A DNA stretch of 64,000 nucleotides from Pseudomonas sp. GM79 (GCF_000282495.1 NZ_AKJE01000025.1:62001-126000); one strand, 5' to 3'; positions 35,156 through 45,107 are shown, counted from the stretch's first letter. Numbers and translations are program-made. The notes: generated by a model not told the origin, from the sequence alone.

Positions 35156-36550
35156 TCAATCAAGGTCGTCGGTGGGGCTGCTGGCGCCGCTGTCGCCGAA
35201 GTTCAGACCATGCTTGCGCAGTTTGTCGTGCAAGGTTTTGCGCGGAATCCCGAGCGCTTCGGCAAGGCTGCGCACGGAGCTGTGCGAGCGCGCCAGTTCG
35301 GCGGCAATCAAGCTCTTCTCGAAGTTCTCCACTTGCTCGCTCAGGCCGCCGCTGACCACTTCAATCGTGCTGCCGACGCCGCCATCTGGCGCACTGTTGT
35401 CCAGCGCCAGTTCCAGACCCAGGGCAAAGCGTTCGGCGGCGTTCTGCAGTTCACGTACATTGCCTGGCCAGGTGTGGCGCAATAGCAGCGCCCGGTGTCC
35501 CGGTTGCAATTCGTGGGGTGGCAAACCGTGGCGGGCGCTGGCTTCATCGGCGAAATGCTGGAACAGCATCAGCGCATCTTCGCCTCGCTCACGCAGCGGC
35601 GGAATGCGCAGCGGTGCGACGTTCAAGCGGTAATACAAGTCGGCACGGAAACGGCCCTGATCAGCGGATTGACGCAGGTCCTCCTTGGTTGCGGCAATGA
35701 TGCGGATGTCCAGCGGGATCAGCTGGTTGCCGCCCAAGCGCTCGACGACCCGCTCTTGCAGCAAGCGCAGCAATTTCACCTGCACGTCCAGGCTCATGCT
35801 TTCGATTTCATCGAGGAACAACGTGCCGCCATTGGCAAATTCGAACTTGCCGATGCGACGCTTCTGCGCGCCGGTGAAGGCTCCTGGCTCGTGGCCAAAC
35901 AGCTCGCTTTCCACCACCGACTCGGCCAGGGCCCCGGCGTTGATCGCCACGAACGGGCCGTTACGCCGACTCGACAAGTCGTGCAGCGCGCGGGCCACCA
36001 CTTCCTTGCCCGCACCGGTTTCGCCGAGGATCAGCACGTCGGCCTTGGTCGCCGCCAATGCACCGATCTGCTCGCGCAGGCGCAGCATCGGTGCCGATTG
36101 CCCAACCAGTCGAGCGCTCAGTTCGTTGCGATCGCTAAGGGCCAGGCGCAGGCTGCGGTTGTCCAGCACCAGCCGGCGCAGGTCCAGGGCACGACGCACG
36201 CTGTCGAGAAGGGCGTCGCTGGCGAAAGGTTTTTCCAGAAAGTCATAGGCCCCGGCGCGCATGGCTTGTACCGCCAGCGGAACATCGCCGTGGCCGGTGA
36301 TCAGCAGCACGGGTAGCTCCGGGTCCTGGGCGTGGAGTTCGGTCAGCAGTTCGAGGCCGTCCATGCCTGGCATGCGGATGTCACTGACCACCACGCCCGG
36401 CCAGTCACGCTCCAGTTGCCCGGCCAGGCCTTTGGCTTCAGCCAGCGGCAGGATTTTCAGGCCGGCCAGGTCCAGGGTCTGGCTCAGGGCCTGGCGCAGG
36501 TGGGGATCGTCGTCGATCAACACGACCTGGATGCGGTTGTCGATGGTCAT
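35156..36550 (-). CDS. dctD: Sigma-54-dependent response regulator DctD
   Basis: A 464-residue NtrC-family regulator. It has a receiver domain with phospho-acceptor D57 (VVSDIRMPGMDG), an AAA+ domain with Walker A GETGAGKE at 176-183 and the sigma-54 contact loop GAFTGA at 223-228, and a C-terminal Fis-type helix-turn-helix (SVRSLAEALGIPRKTLHDKL). With the DctB kinase it activates C4-dicarboxylate uptake genes. Its ATG overlaps the dctB stop by 4 bases. dctA/dctPQM are not in the window. DctD-like paralogues (AauR, MifR) exist, so the exact target is inferred. Confidence 0.87.
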   Translation of the reverse strand: MTIDNRIQVVLIDDDPHLRQALSQTLDLAGLKILPLAEAKGLAGQLERDWPGVVVSDIRMPGMDGLELLTELHAQDPELPVLLITGHGDVPLAVQAMRAGAYDFLEKPFASDALLDSVRRALDLRRLVLDNRSLRLALSDRNELSARLVGQSAPMLRLREQIGALAATKADVLILGETGAGKEVVARALHDLSSRRNGPFVAINAGALAESVVESELFGHEPGAFTGAQKRRIGKFEFANGGTLFLDEIESMSLDVQVKLLRLLQERVVERLGGNQLIPLDIRIIAATKEDLRQSADQGRFRADLYYRLNVAPLRIPPLRERGEDALMLFQHFADEASARHGLPPHELQPGHRALLLRHTWPGNVRELQNAAERFALGLELALDNSAPDGGVGSTIEVVSGGLSEQVENFEKSLIAAELARSHSSVRSLAEALGIPRKTLHDKLRKHGLNFGDSGASSPTDDLD

Positions 36551-38361
36551 GCACTTCGGTCCTCGGACGGTTGCAGGCTCACGCCCGGTGCGCCTGCGCG
36601 CAATTTCAGGGTAATCAGGGCGCCACCTTCCTTGTGGTTGGAGAACGACAATTCACCACCGAAGGCGCGCATCAGGGTGTCGCAAATCGCCAGCCCCAAG
36701 CCAAGCCCCTGAGTGCGGGTCTTGGTGGTGTAGAAGGGCTCGCCGGCACGACCCAGCGCTTCCAGGCAGAACCCGGGGCCGTTGTCGCGAATGTACAGAT
36801 TGACGCCGTCGGCGGTGGACTCGGCACTCAACCAGAGTTTACGCGGCGGGCCTTTTTCCGTCAGGGCGTCGAGGGCATTGGCCAGCAAGTTGCCGAGTAC
36901 CTGACGCAGGCGCGTTTCCCCGGCCTCGACCCATAAGGTGGCAGCCGGCAGATCACGGATCAGCTCGACTTCCATGCTGCGCCGACGCTTGGCCAATAAT
37001 GCCAGCGCGTCGTCTAGTGCCGGTTGCAGGGCCACGCTTTCCGGGGCGTGGCGATCACGCCGGGCGAAGGCGCGCAGGTGAGCGATGATCGAGGCCATGC
37101 GCCCGGTCAATTCGCTGATCAGCTTGAGGTTGCCGCGAGCATCCTCGGTGCGCTGATGATCGAGCAGCACTTCGGCGTTTTCCGCGTAGCTGCGAATTGC
37201 CGCCAGCGGTTGGTTGAGCTCATGGCTGATGCTCGCCGACATCGTCCCCAGCGCCGAGAGCTTGCCGGCCTGCACCAGGTCATCCTGAGCGCGCACCAAT
37301 TCCTGCTGAGCGTGTTCGCGCTCCAGCACTTCCTGCTTGAGTCGACGGTTGAGGCCTTCGAGGTCGCTGGTCCGTTCGGCGACCCGGCCTTCCAGTTCGT
37401 GGCGGGCCTTGCCTTCGAAGGCGATCCGCTCCAGGTAATGGCGTCGGCGCTGCATCATCAAGCCCAGCAGCAGCATCAATACCAGCAGCGTTGCGCCGCC
37501 AATGGCCACGACGGTGCGTACCGGACGATCGATCAGGGTGCGCGGCGCAAGGATACTGACGCTCCAACCGGTTTCTTCGATCTGCCGGGTTTGAGTCAGC
37601 CAGGCGTTGGCGTCGAGATTCAACGGCTTGGGATCGCGGGTCGGGTAGGGTTGAATCGCGGTGATGGCCTCGCGCTCTGCCTCGCTCAATGGGCGTGTCG
37701 AGCGGAAACGCCACTCGGGCCGCGAGGTGAGGATGACCACGCCATTGTGGTCGGTGACCAACAGTTGTTCCGGGGTTTTACCCCAGAGGCTTTCGGTGTG
37801 GTCGAGGTCGACCTTGACCACCAGCACGCCGATGATTTTTTCGCGATCGCGTATCGCCGCCGCGAAGAAGTAACCGCGCTTGGCCGAGGTGGTGCCCAGG
37901 CCGAAGAAGCGCCCCAGACGCCCGGCCATGGCTTCGCTGAAATAAGGACGGAAAGCGAAATTGCGGCCAACGAAGCTGTCGTGTTTGTCCCAATTGGAGG
38001 CCGCCAGCGTCTTGCCGGTGGTGTCCATCAGGTACATGACTTCGGCGCCGGTCTGGGCACTGATGTTTTTCAGCAGGCGATTGGCATTGCCCTGAATCAC
38101 GCCCTCGTCGGGTGCAGCCAATGTCGCACGCAGAGCAGGCAGCTCGCCGAGAATCTGCGGCAACACTTCATACCGATGCAGAGTGCCCAGCAGGTTGGCG
38201 ACGTAAAGGTCGAGGGTCTGACGGTTCTGTCCGGCCAGTTCGCTGCGGTAGTAACGCTCGGCCAAATGCTCCAGAGGCCAAAGCAAGGGCGCTAGGCACA
38301 ACGCGAGTAGCGCCAGGCTGCGCCAGCGGGGTCTGCGGGGGAGAGTTGGAGTCATGAGCAT
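36547..38361 (-). CDS. dctB: Sensor histidine kinase DctB
   Basis: A sensor of about 604 residues. A first membrane span (residues 13-30) and a second near 290-310 flank a periplasmic double-PAS (dCache-like) domain, e.g. YLMDTTGKTLAASNWDKHDSF, typical of C4-dicarboxylate sensors. Then follow a coiled coil, HisKA with phospho-accepting His in SASISHELNQPLAAI, and HATPase (NLLANALDAL, RDNGPGF, GLGLGLAI). The start is uncertain: ATG 38361, TTG 38364 and ATG 38355 are all in frame and none has a strong ribosome binding site. Confidence 0.86.
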   Translation of the reverse strand: MLMTPTLPRRPRWRSLALLALCLAPLLWPLEHLAERYYRSELAGQNRQTLDLYVANLLGTLHRYEVLPQILGELPALRATLAAPDEGVIQGNANRLLKNISAQTGAEVMYLMDTTGKTLAASNWDKHDSFVGRNFAFRPYFSEAMAGRLGRFFGLGTTSAKRGYFFAAAIRDREKIIGVLVVKVDLDHTESLWGKTPEQLLVTDHNGVVILTSRPEWRFRSTRPLSEAEREAITAIQPYPTRDPKPLNLDANAWLTQTRQIEETGWSVSILAPRTLIDRPVRTVVAIGGATLLVLMLLLGLMMQRRRHYLERIAFEGKARHELEGRVAERTSDLEGLNRRLKQEVLEREHAQQELVRAQDDLVQAGKLSALGTMSASISHELNQPLAAIRSYAENAEVLLDHQRTEDARGNLKLISELTGRMASIIAHLRAFARRDRHAPESVALQPALDDALALLAKRRRSMEVELIRDLPAATLWVEAGETRLRQVLGNLLANALDALTEKGPPRKLWLSAESTADGVNLYIRDNGPGFCLEALGRAGEPFYTTKTRTQGLGLGLAICDTLMRAFGGELSFSNHKEGGALITLKLRAGAPGVSLQPSEDRSA

Positions 38362-38461
38362 CAAGCGTCTATGGGTATAGACGCATTATGCCTAGGCTTG
38401 CGGGCGCAGTCTGCGCACCTGGGATCAAGTGCGCGCTGGCGGTGAAAATTCACACAGGAAT

Positions 38462-39007
38462 TCAGGAAAAGACTTCAGCGTCCTTGAGGAGCGCGGCGGA
38501 CTGATCCTTGGCTGATAGTTTCGGTGCTTCGTCCAGCTGCCAGTCGATGCCCAGGTCCGGATCGTCCCAGCGAATGCTGCGCTCGGCCGACGGGGTGTAG
38601 TAGTCGGTGGTCTTGTAGAGGAACTCGGCGAAATCGCTCAGTACCACGAAACCATGGGCAAAACCTTCCGGTACCCAGAGTTGGCGATGGTTGTCGGCGG
38701 ACAGGCGTACCGCCACCCATTTGCCGAAATGCGGCGAGCTGCGGCGAATATCCACCGCCACGTCCAACACCTCACCGGCGGTGACGCGAACTAGTTTGCC
38801 CTGGGTGTTTTCCAGCTGGTAATGCAGGCCGCGCAGTACGCCTTTTTGCGAGCGGGAATGGTTGTCCTGAACGAATTGGGTGTCCAGGCCAGTTGCCTCT
38901 TCGAAAGCCTTGGCGTTGAAGCTCTCATAGAAGAAACCGCGCTCGTCACCAAATACCTTGGGTTCGATGATCAGAACACCGGGCAGGTCGGTGGTGACTA
39001 CATTCAT
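38462..39007 (-). CDS. rfbC: dTDP-4-dehydrorhamnose 3,5-epimerase
   Basis: A 181-residue cupin-fold RmlC. Characteristic blocks are GDERGFFYESFN, QDNHSRSQKGVLRGLHYQ with the catalytic His, and WVPEGFAHGFVVLSD. It makes dTDP-4-keto-L-rhamnose, a precursor of L-rhamnose in LPS. ATG 39007 is preferred to the upstream ATG because of GGAG 8 bases before. rfbABD are not adjacent, so this is an orphan copy here; a complete pathway must be elsewhere. Confidence 0.92.
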   Translation of the reverse strand: MNVVTTDLPGVLIIEPKVFGDERGFFYESFNAKAFEEATGLDTQFVQDNHSRSQKGVLRGLHYQLENTQGKLVRVTAGEVLDVAVDIRRSSPHFGKWVAVRLSADNHRQLWVPEGFAHGFVVLSDFAEFLYKTTDYYTPSAERSIRWDDPDLGIDWQLDEAPKLSAKDQSAALLKDAEVFS

Positions 39008-39148
39008 GGTGTTTCTCCGGCAATAGGCGTGATGGTCGATATTCTTACGCAAAGTGGCGGCGGGTGCGAGTGGGGCGGTGGTTCAGGGGATAAAATTCGT
39101 GAAGTCGCTGTATTTCCATCAGTAAAAAAACTGGTGATCTCTCACCTG

Positions 39149-39673
39149 TTAATCGACCTCACCGAAATACCACTGCTCGGCCTCATAGGGTTGTCCGTCG
39201 CAATCTTCAGCGGTAAAGCGCAAACCTCTTTCTTTCATCCCGTCCGGAAGAACGAGACCCCATTCCGTTGCGAGGCTTTTGTCCGCTGGGCAGTATTCAC
39301 TATCGATTAGCGGGATGTGACTTCGGTGGTAGTCCAGATTGGTGTAAATGCAGATTTCGCTGGTGAACATGTCTGGCAGGCAGATAACCGTGATTACTCG
39401 ACAGTCGATGGCATTTTTCGGTCTGGCCTGGCGTATGTGATGCGCTGCATTGATCATTTGTTGAGCGCATTCTTTGCGTATGGCAGTGGTCGCTTGTTTA
39501 CCCTCTACCAGTGTCGTGATAACCGGAATTTTCCAGTTGCAGTATTTCTGTTCGAGCGTCAGATCGTCCGGAAAATAGCCCTCGAAGCGAGAGGCCCAGG
39601 CTGCGAGGCCTTTCAATCGACGTGGGATGTTTCGGATTTTTTTGTTTGAGAGTGCAAGGCGGCGCATCGTCAT
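39149..39673 (-). CDS. Hypothetical protein, DUF3916-like
   Basis: A 174-residue soluble protein (MTMRRLALSNKKIRNIPRRL start, C-terminal PYEAEQWYFGEVD). The basic N-terminus and overall style recall DUF3916 proteins, known mostly from Bacillus; this is by eye only. The ORF has a less GC-rich codon choice than its neighbours and weak translation signals, suggesting recent acquisition. It stands alone between rfbC and the 970-residue fusion gene. Such small orphan genes are sometimes immunity proteins, but nothing here shows it. Confidence 0.65.
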   Translation of the reverse strand: MTMRRLALSNKKIRNIPRRLKGLAAWASRFEGYFPDDLTLEQKYCNWKIPVITTLVEGKQATTAIRKECAQQMINAAHHIRQARPKNAIDCRVITVICLPDMFTSEICIYTNLDYHRSHIPLIDSEYCPADKSLATEWGLVLPDGMKERGLRFTAEDCDGQPYEAEQWYFGEVD

Positions 39674-39893
39674 GGTGGCGACTTTATCCTGGGCGGTTGA
39701 AGAATCCTTTGTGGCTATAGGTTGGAATCAGGAACAGTGAAAGGCAATCCGAGATTGCTGTAGGAAAGTTCATCTGGGTGATCGCTGACCGGAAACTATC
39801 CCCAATGCCGACTCTCTGGCCGGTATAAGGGGGTTGCGCATCGCCCCAAGCAGTGGCGATATAAGCGCCTAATAAAATTTCAGGGGTCGTTGT

Positions 39894-42806
39894 ATGCCGC
39901 TCGCCACGTTGATTCACCGCGCCAGTCTGCCCAGCCCGCAGGTGTCTGCGGCGCAAGCGCTTGAGCTGCTGAAAGAGCATTACGGGCTGAGCGGGCGGTT
40001 GCAGGCGCTTGGGAGCCAGCAGGATCTCAATTTCCGCGTCGACAGCGAGCAGGGGCGTTTTGTCCTGAAAATCTGCCGTGGTGATTACTCGGCGCTAGAG
40101 CTGCAAGCTCAACACGCAGCGCTCAAGCATCTGGCTGAACATTCCGGCGTGCCGGTGCCGGGAGTGATTGCTGCCAAAAATGGCGCAGACTTGCTCTCAC
40201 TTGAGGTTGGGGGCCAAGCAGTGCATGTGCGTCTGCTTGATTACATCGACGGCCAGTCCCTGACGCACCTCAATCATCTAAGCCATTCAGTGGTCGCCGG
40301 TTTCGGTCGGCTCTGCGGCGAAATGGACCTGGCGCTGGCCGGTTTCAATCACCCAGGCCTTGAGCGCACCCTGCAATGGGACGCTCGCCACGCCAACGCG
40401 TTAATCGCTCATTTGCTGCCGGTGATCCAGGATGACCTGCAGCGAAAGCTGATCGCCGAAGCCGCTGAACAGGCCGAGCGCCATTTGCAGCCCTTGGTGG
40501 ACAAGCTGCCGGTGCAGGCGATTCACATGGACATCACCGACGACAACGTAGTCTGGCAGCGAGATTCGCAGCGCCAATGGCAGTTGCAGGGCGTCATCGA
40601 TTTCGGCGATCTGGTCCGTACCTGGCGGATCACCGATCTGTCGGTGACTTGCGCCGCGCTGCTGCACCATGCCGATGGCGATCCGTTCTACATTTTGCCG
40701 GCGGTTCGGGCTTATCACGGGGTCAATCCGTTGCAGCATGAAGAGTTGCTGGCACTCTGGCCGCTGATCGTCGCCCGCTCGGCAGTGCTGGTGCTGAGTG
40801 GCGAGCAGCAGGTCAGCGTCGATCCGGGCAATGAGTACAGTCGCGACAACCTGACCCATGAGTGGGAAATTTTCCGTGTTGCCACATCGGTGCCGTTGGC
40901 GTTGATGGAGGCAGCGATTCTTACCGCCGTCGGTCAAAGCCTGCCGAGCATCGGCAGTGAAGACTTCGCGCCATTGTTGCCGAGTCTGGTGGGGCGTGAG
41001 TTTGCGTTGATCGATCTGGGCGTGCTCAGTCCGCATTTCGAGGCGGGTAACTGGGAGCAGCAAGGGATCGATCTGCATCTGCTGACTGAGGCCGCCGCGG
41101 CTCATGGTCTGGCGGCCAGTCGATATGGTCAGTATCGTCTGTCCCGCACCCGGCCGGACTGCGCCAGCGAACCGGATACTTTCCCGCTACACGTTGCATT
41201 GCGAGTGCCCGATGGCACGGCGGTCGAAGCGCCGTTTGCCGGCGTTATCCATATCGAAGGGGAGAACTTGCTGCAACTGGATGGCCCAGAGCTCAGCGTC
41301 CGATTGTGGGGTGTGGCCCCATCGGTACGCAGTAGCGCGGCGCTGGTCAAAGGCCAGGTGCTGGGTTCGGTCAGCGGGCCGTTGATCGTGCAGTTGTGCC
41401 GAAGTGCTCAGCTAGATGCGCCGTTGTTTTGCACACCTTCGCGCGCAGCAGCTTGGCAGGCACTGTGTCCGTCACCTGCCGTGTTGTTGGGCCTGGCCTG
41501 CGATGCGCAAGAAGAGCTCGACCCGCAGACATTGCTCGCCCGCCGTGACGCGAGTTTCGCTCGTTCCCAGAAGCACTATTACGTCGACCCACCGCGCATC
41601 GAGCGCGGCTGGCGCAATCACCTGATCGATATGCAGGGTCGCTCTTACCTCGACATGCTCAACAACGTCGCGGTCCTGGGTCATGGCCATCCGCACATGG
41701 CTGCCGTCGCCAGCCGGCAGTGGTCGTTGCTCAACACCAATTCGCGTTTCCACTACGCGGCGATTGCCGAGTTTTCCGAGCGTTTGCTGAAGCTGGCACC
41801 GGACAACATGGATCGAGTATTCCTGGTCAACAGCGGCACCGAGGCCAATGATCTGGCGATCCGCCTGGCCTGGGCCTACAGCGGCGGTCGCGACATGCTC
41901 AGCGTGCTGGAGGCGTATCACGGTTGGTCAGTCGCGGCGGACGCGGTCTCGACTTCGATTGCCGACAACCCCAAGGCCTTGAGCAGCCGTCCGGACTGGG
42001 TGCATCCAGTGACCGCGCCGAACACCTATCGCGGTGAATTTCGTGGTATCGACAGCGCACCGGACTACGTGCGCAGCGTCGAACACAACCTGGCGAAAAT
42101 CGCCGAACAAAAACGCCAACTGGCCGGTTTCATCTGCGAGCCGGTGTACGGCAATGCCGGCGGTATCTCGTTGCCGCCGGGTTATTTGAAGCAGGTCTAT
42201 GCGCTGGTCCGCGCTCAGGGCGGGGTATGCATCGCCGACGAAGTGCAGGTCGGTTACGGCCGCATGGGCAAATTCTTCTGGGGCTTCGAAGAGCAGGGCG
42301 TAGTGCCGGACATCATCACCATGGCCAAAGGCATGGGTAACGGCCAGCCGTTGGGCGCTGTCATTACCCGACGGGAAATTGCCGAAGCGCTGGAGGCCGA
42401 GGGTTACTTCTTCTCGTCAGCCGGTGGCAGCCCGGTCAGTTGCCAAATCGGCATGGCGGTGCTGGATGTGATGGAAGAAGAAAAACTCTGGGAGAACGCG
42501 CAGGTTGTGGGCGGGTATTTCAAAGAACGTCTTGAAGCGTTGATTGACCAGCATCCGTTGGTGGGAGCGGTGCATGGTTCCGGTTTTTATCTGGGCGTGG
42601 AGTTGATTCGCAATCGAGAAACCCTGGAGCCCGCGACTGAAGAAACCACGGCGTTGTGCGATCGCCTTCGTGAGTTGGGGATCTTCATGCAGCCGACGGG
42701 TGATTACCTGAACATTCTCAAGATCAAGCCGCCGATGGTTACGTCGCGTCAGAGCGTGGACTTCTTCGTCGACATGCTGTCCAAAGCCTTGGATGAGGGC
42801 CTATAA
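39894..42806 (+). CDS. APH-family kinase fused to class III aminotransferase-fold enzyme
   Basis: A 970-residue fusion. Residues about 1-330 are an aminoglycoside phosphotransferase-fold kinase (catalytic HMDITDDNVV, H211/D213, and DFGD 236-239). Residues 400-500 form a beta-rich insert (LHVALRVPDGTAVEAPFAG) resembling a peptidase M23/biotinyl-like module. Residues 530-970 are a class III aminotransferase-fold PLP domain with PLP lysine K812 in IITMAKGMGNGQPLG. The human homologues are separate: hydroxylysine kinase (HYKK) and the phospho-lyases ETNPPL/PHYKPL. A kinase followed by a phospho-lyase acting on an amino alcohol or hydroxy amine is therefore a reasonable inference. The gene precedes aguBA. 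Confidence 0.88.
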   Translation: MPLATLIHRASLPSPQVSAAQALELLKEHYGLSGRLQALGSQQDLNFRVDSEQGRFVLKICRGDYSALELQAQHAALKHLAEHSGVPVPGVIAAKNGADLLSLEVGGQAVHVRLLDYIDGQSLTHLNHLSHSVVAGFGRLCGEMDLALAGFNHPGLERTLQWDARHANALIAHLLPVIQDDLQRKLIAEAAEQAERHLQPLVDKLPVQAIHMDITDDNVVWQRDSQRQWQLQGVIDFGDLVRTWRITDLSVTCAALLHHADGDPFYILPAVRAYHGVNPLQHEELLALWPLIVARSAVLVLSGEQQVSVDPGNEYSRDNLTHEWEIFRVATSVPLALMEAAILTAVGQSLPSIGSEDFAPLLPSLVGREFALIDLGVLSPHFEAGNWEQQGIDLHLLTEAAAAHGLAASRYGQYRLSRTRPDCASEPDTFPLHVALRVPDGTAVEAPFAGVIHIEGENLLQLDGPELSVRLWGVAPSVRSSAALVKGQVLGSVSGPLIVQLCRSAQLDAPLFCTPSRAAAWQALCPSPAVLLGLACDAQEELDPQTLLARRDASFARSQKHYYVDPPRIERGWRNHLIDMQGRSYLDMLNNVAVLGHGHPHMAAVASRQWSLLNTNSRFHYAAIAEFSERLLKLAPDNMDRVFLVNSGTEANDLAIRLAWAYSGGRDMLSVLEAYHGWSVAADAVSTSIADNPKALSSRPDWVHPVTAPNTYRGEFRGIDSAPDYVRSVEHNLAKIAEQKRQLAGFICEPVYGNAGGISLPPGYLKQVYALVRAQGGVCIADEVQVGYGRMGKFFWGFEEQGVVPDIITMAKGMGNGQPLGAVITRREIAEALEAEGYFFSSAGGSPVSCQIGMAVLDVMEEEKLWENAQVVGGYFKERLEALIDQHPLVGAVHGSGFYLGVELIRNRETLEPATEETTALCDRLRELGIFMQPTGDYLNILKIKPPMVTSRQSVDFFVDMLSKALDEGL

Positions 42807-42824
42807 GCAGCGCCGCTGACCCCC

Positions 42825-42916
42825 TGTAGGAGCTGCCGAAGGCTGCGATCTTTTGATCTTTAGCGATATCACCAATGCCAAAAATCAAAAGATCGCAGCC
42901 TTCGGCAGCTCCTACA
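42825..42916. repeat. REPIN-type palindrome with perfect 33-bp arms
   Basis: TAGGAGCTGCCGAAGGCTGC-family units at 42825-42857 and 42884-42916, exact complements over 33 bases with a 26-base loop. It follows the fusion gene stop by 18 bases. Confidence 0.92.
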
Positions 42917-42967
42917 TTGGAATCGCGAAATACCGATTGTTATCGGCTTTGAGTGAGTTGTTTTCGA

Positions 42968-43014
42968 CAGAAAGAATATTTATCGCTTTAAAAGCCGATT
43001 TTTATCGGCTATAA
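42968..43014 (+). promoter_or_regulatory. Candidate repeated operator motif before aguBA
   Basis: Within this AT-rich stretch the motif TTTATCGCTT and TTTTTATCGGCT recur, and ATCGGCTTTG occurs just upstream (about 42940). Short repeated sites upstream of agu genes could bind a TetR regulator such as AguR, whose gene is not in the window. This is a by-eye suggestion only. Confidence 0.35.
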
Positions 43015-43118
43015 AGTCGCCACTGCCCACGGTGTGGCTGAACCACGCCCGGTGCTGCCTCTTTCTGTCATTGGTCGATGCCACCCTCGACCCTCAGCAC
43101 TTGCCCAGGAGATGATTC

Positions 43119-43997
43119 ATGAGCCGTATCGTTACCGTCGCCGCTACCCAGATGGCTTGTTCCTGGGATCTTGAAGCCAACATCGAGACCGCTGAAAAGC
43201 TGGTCCGTGAGGCCGCGGCGAAAGGCGCGCAAATCATCCTGATCCAGGAGCTGTTCGAGGCGCCGTACTTCTGCCAGAAACCGAACCCTGACTACCTGCA
43301 GCTGGCTACGACGGTAGAAGACAACGTCGCCATCAAGCATTTCCAGAAGGTCGCCAAAGAACTTCAGGTTGTTCTGCCAATCAGCTTCTACGAGCTGGCC
43401 GGTCGCGCACGTTTCAACAGCATCGCGATCATCGATGCCGACGGCAGCAACCTCGGGATTTATCGTAAAAGCCACATTCCAGACGGCCCTGGCTACCACG
43501 AAAAGTACTACTTCAACCCGGGCGATACCGGCTTCAAAGTCTGGAATACCCGTTACGCGAAAATCGGCGTGGGCATCTGCTGGGATCAGTGGTTCCCTGA
43601 GTGCGCCCGCAGCATGGCGCTGCAAGGCGCGGAAATCCTGTTCTACCCGACCGCCATCGGCAGCGAGCCACACGACAAGACCATTTCGTCCCGCGATCAT
43701 TGGCAGCGCGTGCAACAAGGCCATGCCGGCGCCAACCTGATGCCGCTGATTGCCAGCAACCGCATCGGCAACGAAGAGCAGGACGGCTACGACATTACCT
43801 TCTACGGCTCGTCGTTCATCGCCAACCAGTTTGGCGAGAAAGTCCAAGAGCTGAATGAAACAGAAGAAGGCATTCTGGTTCACAGTTTCGACCTCGATGA
43901 GCTGGAGCACATCCGCAGCGCATGGGGCTCATTCCGTGACCGTCGCCCGAACCTGTACGGCGCGATCAAAACCCTCGACGGTTCCCTGGAGTCCTGA
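43119..43997 (+). CDS. aguB: N-carbamoylputrescine amidase
   Basis: A 292-residue nitrilase-superfamily amidase that converts N-carbamoylputrescine to putrescine, CO2 and ammonia. The catalytic triad is E44 (LIQELFEAPYF), K117 (YRKSHIPDGPGY) and C154 (GVGICWDQWFPE). It is followed after 3 bases by aguA. Together they turn agmatine into putrescine. Confidence 0.95.
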   Translation: MSRIVTVAATQMACSWDLEANIETAEKLVREAAAKGAQIILIQELFEAPYFCQKPNPDYLQLATTVEDNVAIKHFQKVAKELQVVLPISFYELAGRARFNSIAIIDADGSNLGIYRKSHIPDGPGYHEKYYFNPGDTGFKVWNTRYAKIGVGICWDQWFPECARSMALQGAEILFYPTAIGSEPHDKTISSRDHWQRVQQGHAGANLMPLIASNRIGNEEQDGYDITFYGSSFIANQFGEKVQELNETEEGILVHSFDLDELEHIRSAWGSFRDRRPNLYGAIKTLDGSLES

Positions 43998-44000
43998 ACC

Positions 44001-45107
44001 ATGACCACTTTGAACAGCACCCCTCGCACCGACGGCTTTTACATGCCCGCCGAATGGGCACCACAGACCCAGACCTGGATGGTCTGGCCCGAGCGCCCGG
44101 ACAACTGGCGCCTGGGCGGCAAACCGGCACAAGCTGCGCATGTGGCGGTGGCCAAGGCCATCGCGCGTTTCGAACCGGTGACCGTGGCGGTTTCCGCCGG
44201 CCAGTACGAAAATGCTCGTGCCCGTCTCGACGTGCCGAATATTCGTTTGGTGGAGATGTCCAGCGATGACGCCTGGGTTCGGGATACTGGCCCGACGTTC
44301 GTCATCAACAATCGCGGCGAAGTCCGTGGTGTGGATTGGGACTTCAATGCCTGGGGCGGTTTTGACGGTGGTCTGTATTCGCCGTGGAACCGTGACTCGC
44401 AGGTGGCGGGCAAGATCCTCGAAATCGAGCGCAGCCCGCGCTATCGCACCGAAGGTTTTGTGCTCGAAGGCGGCTCGATCCATGTCGATGGTGAAGGCAC
44501 CCTGATCACTACCGAAGAGTGCCTGCTCAACCGCAATCGCAACCCGCACATGGACCGTGCGCAAATCGAAGCGGTGCTCAGCGCCAATCTGGCTGTGGAT
44601 AAGATCATTTGGCTGCCGGACGGTTTGTTCAACGACGAAACCGACGGCCATGTGGATAACTTCTGCTGCTACGTGCGTCCGGGCGAAGTACTGCTGGCCT
44701 GGACCGACGACCCGCAGGACCCGAACTACCCGCGCTGTCAGGCGGCAATGAACGTGCTGCAAAACAGCACCGATGCCAAGGGGCGCCCGTTCACGGTGCA
44801 CAAAATGCCGATTCCGGGGCCGTTGTACGCGACCGAAGATGAGTGCGCTGGCGTGGACCCGGTAGATGGCACTCAGGAACGCAATCCAACCGTTCGCTTG
44901 GCCGGCTCTTATGTGAACTTCCTGATCGTCAATGGCGGCATCATCGCGCCGAGCTTCGACGATCCGTTGGATGGTCCGGCCAAAGAGATTTTGCAGGCTT
45001 TGTTCCCGCAGCACGAAGTGGTCATGGTGCCGGGTCGCGAACTGTTACTGGGGGGCGGTAACATCCACTGCCTTACCCAACAACAGCCCGCGCCGCACAA
45101 GGAGTGA
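44001..45107 (+). CDS. aguA: Agmatine deiminase
   Basis: A 368-residue guanidino-group-modifying enzyme that hydrolyses agmatine to N-carbamoylputrescine. Characteristic blocks are [59 protein letters not shown], and the nucleophile C357 in [11 protein letters not shown]. It is the second gene of the aguBA operon and ends in a strong terminator. Confidence 0.95.
   Translation: MTTLNSTPRTDGFYMPAEWAPQTQTWMVWPERPDNWRLGGKPAQAAHVAVAKAIARFEPVTVAVSAGQYENARARLDVPNIRLVEMSSDDAWVRDTGPTFVINNRGEVRGVDWDFNAWGGFDGGLYSPWNRDSQVAGKILEIERSPRYRTEGFVLEGGSIHVDGEGTLITTEECLLNRNRNPHMDRAQIEAVLSANLAVDKIIWLPDGLFNDETDGHVDNFCCYVRPGEVLLAWTDDPQDPNYPRCQAAMNVLQNSTDAKGRPFTVHKMPIPGPLYATEDECAGVDPVDGTQERNPTVRLAGSYVNFLIVNGGIIAPSFDDPLDGPAKEILQALFPQHEVVMVPGRELLLGGGNIHCLTQQQPAPHKE

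Larger units (their letters stand above)
42807..43118. other. Spacer upstream of aguBA with REPIN
   Basis: About 312 bases: a REPIN at 42825-42916 behind the fusion gene, then an AT-rich tract (42950-43020) with repeated TTTATCGGCT-like motifs that probably contains the aguBA promoter and regulator sites. Confidence 0.6.

Noticed and set aside
39684..39980. A 98-codon reverse-strand ORF before the fusion gene
   Set aside because: It overlaps the fusion gene start, has no start signal, and looks like a translated dispersed repeat rather than a gene.
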